Assembly: GCF_000519085.1 (NCBI RefSeq)
Contig: NZ_KI912577.1
Coordinates: 622,501 to 686,500 of the forward strand
Length of the DNA: 64,000 nucleotides
Direction of reading: 5' to 3'
DNA from: Methylobacterium sp. 10
GTDB lineage: Bacteria > Pseudomonadota > Alphaproteobacteria > Rhizobiales > Beijerinckiaceae
Part shown: positions 61,250-64,000 of the stretch, piece after piece
Numbering within the stretch: the first letter of the stretch is position 1
How the letters are laid out: every line of letters begins with the position of its first letter
Translations under genes and position numbers: made by a program
The notes under the pieces: model-generated
Databases searched by the model: none
The model's input: the letters and a program-made list of their open reading frames with translations, nothing else
Told to the model about the DNA's origin: nothing

Positions 61250-62950
61250 TCAGTGGAAGCGGACCGGCGGCGCGGTCTCGATGGGGACGTCGATGCGGCA
61301 ACGCAGGCCTTCGGCTTGGAAATCGAGCTCGACCGAGCCCGCGAGTTCGCGGGCGATGCCGCCGGTGATGAGCCGGGTGCCGAAGCCGCGGCGCTTCGGC
61401 TGCGCCACGGCCGGGCCGCCGCGCTCCCGCCACTCGATTTCCAGGCGGCGCCCGCCCATGCCGTCCTCGGTGACACGCCAGATCACCGACAGGCGGCCCC
61501 GAGTACCGGAGAGGGCACCGTATTTCGCCGCGTTGGTGGTGAGTTCGTGGGCGGTCATGCCCAGGGCCAGCACGTAGCGCGGCGGCAGGTCGATATCGGG
61601 ACCGTCGAGCTCCATGTGGTCGGCCGAACTGCGGTAGGGGCTGAGCTCGTTCTCGAGCACGGCCCGGAGCGGCGCGCCGGTCCAGTCGTCGCGGGTCAGG
61701 AGATCGTGGGTCTTCGACAAAGCAAGGATGCGGCCCTCGAGCTGCGCCGCCTGCTCCTCGCCGCCGCGTGATTGCCGGGCGAGGGACTGGACCGTGGCGA
61801 GGGTGTTCTTCACCCTGTGATTCAGCTCGTGCATCATCGTCACCTGCTGCTCCTGTAGGGTGCGCGTGCGCTCGAGTTCGGCCCGCAGACCATCCTCGTG
61901 CGTCTCCAGCGTGGCGGCCATGGCGTCGAAGGCCTGGCCGAGCTGGCCGAACTCGGAGCGGCCCGTCAGGCCCGACCGGGCGAAGAGCTGGCCGGAGCGC
62001 CAGGCACGGGACGCTTTCAACAGGCGCCGCACCGGCTTGCGGATGAAGACGCGGCCGCCGATGAGCGCCGCGACGATGGCGACGAGCGTCCCGAGGAAGA
62101 TCAGGATCACGCCGCGCCGGGTCGCCGCGTCGATGTCGGCGAAGGCGGTGTCACGGGCGAGGCCCACGGCGACGGTCATCCCGTCGAGGGCGCCATCGGG
62201 ACGGACCACACCGGTGATGCGGCGGGTTCCGTTGAGACCGGGCATCTCGATGGCGCTTCCCAGGGCGTTGGCCTTGCTCAGGCCGGACGCGAAGGCCGCC
62301 GGCATCGCTTGGCCGACCCAGGAGCCGAGATCGGGGTTCTGGACGATGATCGTGCCGCTGCGGTCGATCACCGTCACGGCGGCGTCCTTGGGCAGCCCGG
62401 CATGGGCCAGCCTCTCCCCGAGCCATGCGGGATCGAAGCCGAAGATGAGCAGGCCGGACGATCTGTCGCCGGAATTACGGATCGGATAGGCGAACTGGAT
62501 GGTGGGAACCCGGCTGCCGCGACCGACCACGTATTCGCCGATCACCGGGACGCCGGACTGCATCGCCTTCTGGAAATACGTTCGGTCGGCGATGGAATAG
62601 GCGCCCTGCTCCATTCCCAGGCTGTTGCAGACGAGCTGCCCCTTCGCATCCGCGACAATGAGGATCGTCGCCCCCGAAAGCTTGCGGATGATGGAGCGCA
62701 GGAAGCTGGTGCAGCCCGCCGCGTCCTGATCGCGGATGAACGGCGCCTCCGCGAGAATGTCGAGGAGCTGGCGCATCCCGCCGGCGAATTGGGTGAGATC
62801 TTCGGCCACCGCACTGGCGTTGCGCAGGGCCGAGGCCGTGACGGCATCCTCGCGGGCGCTGCGCAGGGCGTGCTCGTTGAAGCTCTGGACCGCGATGGCG
62901 GGGACGAGGGCGAGCACGACCAGCGCGACGATACGGGAGGTGAGCGTCAT
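61250..62950 (-). CDS. membrane HWE-type sensor histidine kinase
   Basis: 566 residues. The first helix (MTLTSRIVALVVLALVPAIA) is followed by a dCache-type periplasmic sensor (GATILIVADAKGQLVCNSLG, YSIADRTYFQKAMQSG), a second helix (GVILIFLGTLVAIVAALIGG), HAMP and the kinase: phospho-His in MMHELNHRVKNTLATVQSLA, TAHELTTNAAKYGALSG and the WRERGG motif. This is HisKA_2/HWE. It may respond to an external small molecule, in keeping with the amide cluster beside it. Confidence 0.9.
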   Translation of the reverse strand: MTLTSRIVALVVLALVPAIAVQSFNEHALRSAREDAVTASALRNASAVAEDLTQFAGGMRQLLDILAEAPFIRDQDAAGCTSFLRSIIRKLSGATILIVADAKGQLVCNSLGMEQGAYSIADRTYFQKAMQSGVPVIGEYVVGRGSRVPTIQFAYPIRNSGDRSSGLLIFGFDPAWLGERLAHAGLPKDAAVTVIDRSGTIIVQNPDLGSWVGQAMPAAFASGLSKANALGSAIEMPGLNGTRRITGVVRPDGALDGMTVAVGLARDTAFADIDAATRRGVILIFLGTLVAIVAALIGGRVFIRKPVRRLLKASRAWRSGQLFARSGLTGRSEFGQLGQAFDAMAATLETHEDGLRAELERTRTLQEQQVTMMHELNHRVKNTLATVQSLARQSRGGEEQAAQLEGRILALSKTHDLLTRDDWTGAPLRAVLENELSPYRSSADHMELDGPDIDLPPRYVLALGMTAHELTTNAAKYGALSGTRGRLSVIWRVTEDGMGGRRLEIEWRERGGPAVAQPKRRGFGTRLITGGIARELAGSVELDFQAEGLRCRIDVPIETAPPVRFH

Positions 62951-63207
62951 GACAAGAGGTCGGCCCAGGGGAACGTATCAGGCAGGCGGACCGGGTTCGG
63001 CCGACCGAATCAGCTTGGCTATATATTGTATGCCTGACTTGCCGGGGCGGTCGTATCGGTAATTTGGCGCGGCGCCGCGATTTCTCCGCGGCGGTGAACG
63101 CTGAAACGTCCGCTCCCGCCGATGTTGAGGCTGGACCGGCGCTCCGCCTGCGGCCACAACCACGCCAGCGTGACAGCCCCGAGCGTGAAAACCCCGAGGA
63201 AGACGAC

Positions 63208-64000
63208 ATGAGCGACCGCATCACTCTCAAGGCCGGCGACGGCACCGTGGCGGTGGTCTCGTCGGCGGGTGCCGAGCCCGTCTCCTGGCAGGTGGGCGGC
63301 CGGGAGTATCTCTGGAGCGGAGATCCGGAGCATTGGAACCGCCATGCTCCCTGGCTCTTCCCGGTGGTCGGCGCCTCGTCCGGCGGCGTGGTCCGGGTGG
63401 ACGGCACGGCCTATCCGATGGGCCAGCACGGCTTTGCCCGCGACCTGCCCTTCGCCATCGTTTCCCAGAGCGACGACACCGTCACCCTGCGCCTCACCGA
63501 GAGCGAGGCAACACGCGGCCACTACCCCTATTCGTTCCAACTCGATATCACCACGCGGATCGGCCCGGCCCATCTCGATTTCGAAATCTGGATCGAGAAT
63601 ACCGGTGAGGTGCCGCTGCCCTACGCGCTGGGCTTCCATCCGGCCTTTCCCTGGCCCTTCGCCGGTGGCGAGCGCAAGGCGGGAGGCGGCTACGCGGTGG
63701 AGCTCGAGCACCCCGAGCGGGCGATGGCGCCCGAGGTGGGGGATGGCGGCCTGCTCCTGCGCCGGGAGCGGCCGTTCCCCCTCGACGGGCGGATACTCCC
63801 CCTCGATCCGGACCTATTCGCCGAGGCCATCGTCCTGCGCGATGCGGCGAGCGCGCGGATGCGCTTCACCGCCCCCGACGGCAGCGCCATCCGCATGAAC
63901 GTCTCGGACTTCCCGCATCTCGCCATCTGGACGAAACCGACGGCACCGTTCCTGTCCCTCGAATGCTGGACCGGCCATGCCGACTGGGCCGGTTTCGGCG
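63208..64000 (+). CDS. aldose 1-epimerase family protein, partial
   Basis: 264 residues are visible; the frame runs off the window. The galactose-mutarotase-like beta-sandwich shows LFPVVGASSGG, the catalytic His in GQHGFARDLPF and FHPAFPWP, as in the LacX-like clade. It interconverts sugar anomers or acts on hexose-6-phosphates. The missing part should be 20-30 residues. Confidence 0.88.
   Translation, partial: MSDRITLKAGDGTVAVVSSAGAEPVSWQVGGREYLWSGDPEHWNRHAPWLFPVVGASSGGVVRVDGTAYPMGQHGFARDLPFAIVSQSDDTVTLRLTESEATRGHYPYSFQLDITTRIGPAHLDFEIWIENTGEVPLPYALGFHPAFPWPFAGGERKAGGGYAVELEHPERAMAPEVGDGGLLLRRERPFPLDGRILPLDPDLFAEAIVLRDAASARMRFTAPDGSAIRMNVSDFPHLAIWTKPTAPFLSLECWTGHADWAGFG

Overview
The window reads as high-GC alphaproteobacterial DNA, most likely Methylobacterium or a close relative. 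The basis is the codon use, the tRNA-Gly(CCC)/Maf/YacG/tRNA-Phe block, a NepR-type stress anti-sigma factor, a 'PhnA-like' membrane protein next to a CsbD protein, and an amide/urea utilisation cluster. This genus call is inference from gene content, not a database match. No CRISPR array, phage module, transposase or integrase was found.

Region 1 (1 to about 25.8 kb) looks accessory. It holds an Rrf2 regulator and methyltransferase, many small exported or membrane proteins, a tightly coupled TAXI-type binding protein / DUF2934 / CorA operon, a lipoprotein alpha/beta hydrolase, CsbD and PhnA-like stress proteins, a lone receiver protein, a thioesterase, and a heavy-metal block (CzcA-type RND pump, His-rich CzcB adaptor, His-rich exported proteins, CzcD-type CDF). 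No outer-membrane CzcC is seen. An unusual number of reading frames here are broken by one stop or one frameshift (about 1.3, 9.6, 14.8, 16.7, 23.3 and 24.9-25.6 kb). The block ends with a broken KfrA-like DNA-binding gene and then a tRNA-Gly(CCC) gene, a common edge for an integrated element.

Region 2 (25.8 to 29.3 kb) has core genes (maf, yacG, tRNA-Phe), a decayed RTX/hemolysin-type calcium-binding gene and an orphan NepR-like gene.

Region 3 (29.4 to 37.1 kb) is the most interesting operon: SWIM zinc finger protein, DUF5691-type protein, MoxR-type AAA+ ATPase, DUF5682-type protein and a VWA protein, read in one direction with overlapping or nearly abutting ends. It resembles the uncharacterised E. 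coli yeh-type MoxR/VWA/SWIM gene set and could be a substrate-remodelling or conflict machine.

Region 4 (37.2 to 47.3 kb) is mixed metabolism: a beta-carbonic anhydrase with an altered catalytic Arg, a MetY gene cut down by a deletion, a molybdate block (mop, modA, a ModE-like regulator and a ModE-box-like site, but no modBC), an SDR, two alpha/beta hydrolases, an M50 protease, an HNH-type protein, a lipocalin-like protein and an acyltransferase-3 membrane protein.

Region 5 (47.3 to 61.2 kb) is a nitrogen-scavenging block. A response regulator and a giant permease-histidine-kinase fusion diverge from urtABCDE, followed by a MetX-like alpha/beta hydrolase, formamidase fmdA, zinc-ribbon fmdB and aliphatic amidase amiE. 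The transporter should import urea or short amides, the amidases release ammonia, and the permease-kinase is well placed to sense the substrate. The window ends with an HWE histidine kinase and a partial aldose-1-epimerase gene.
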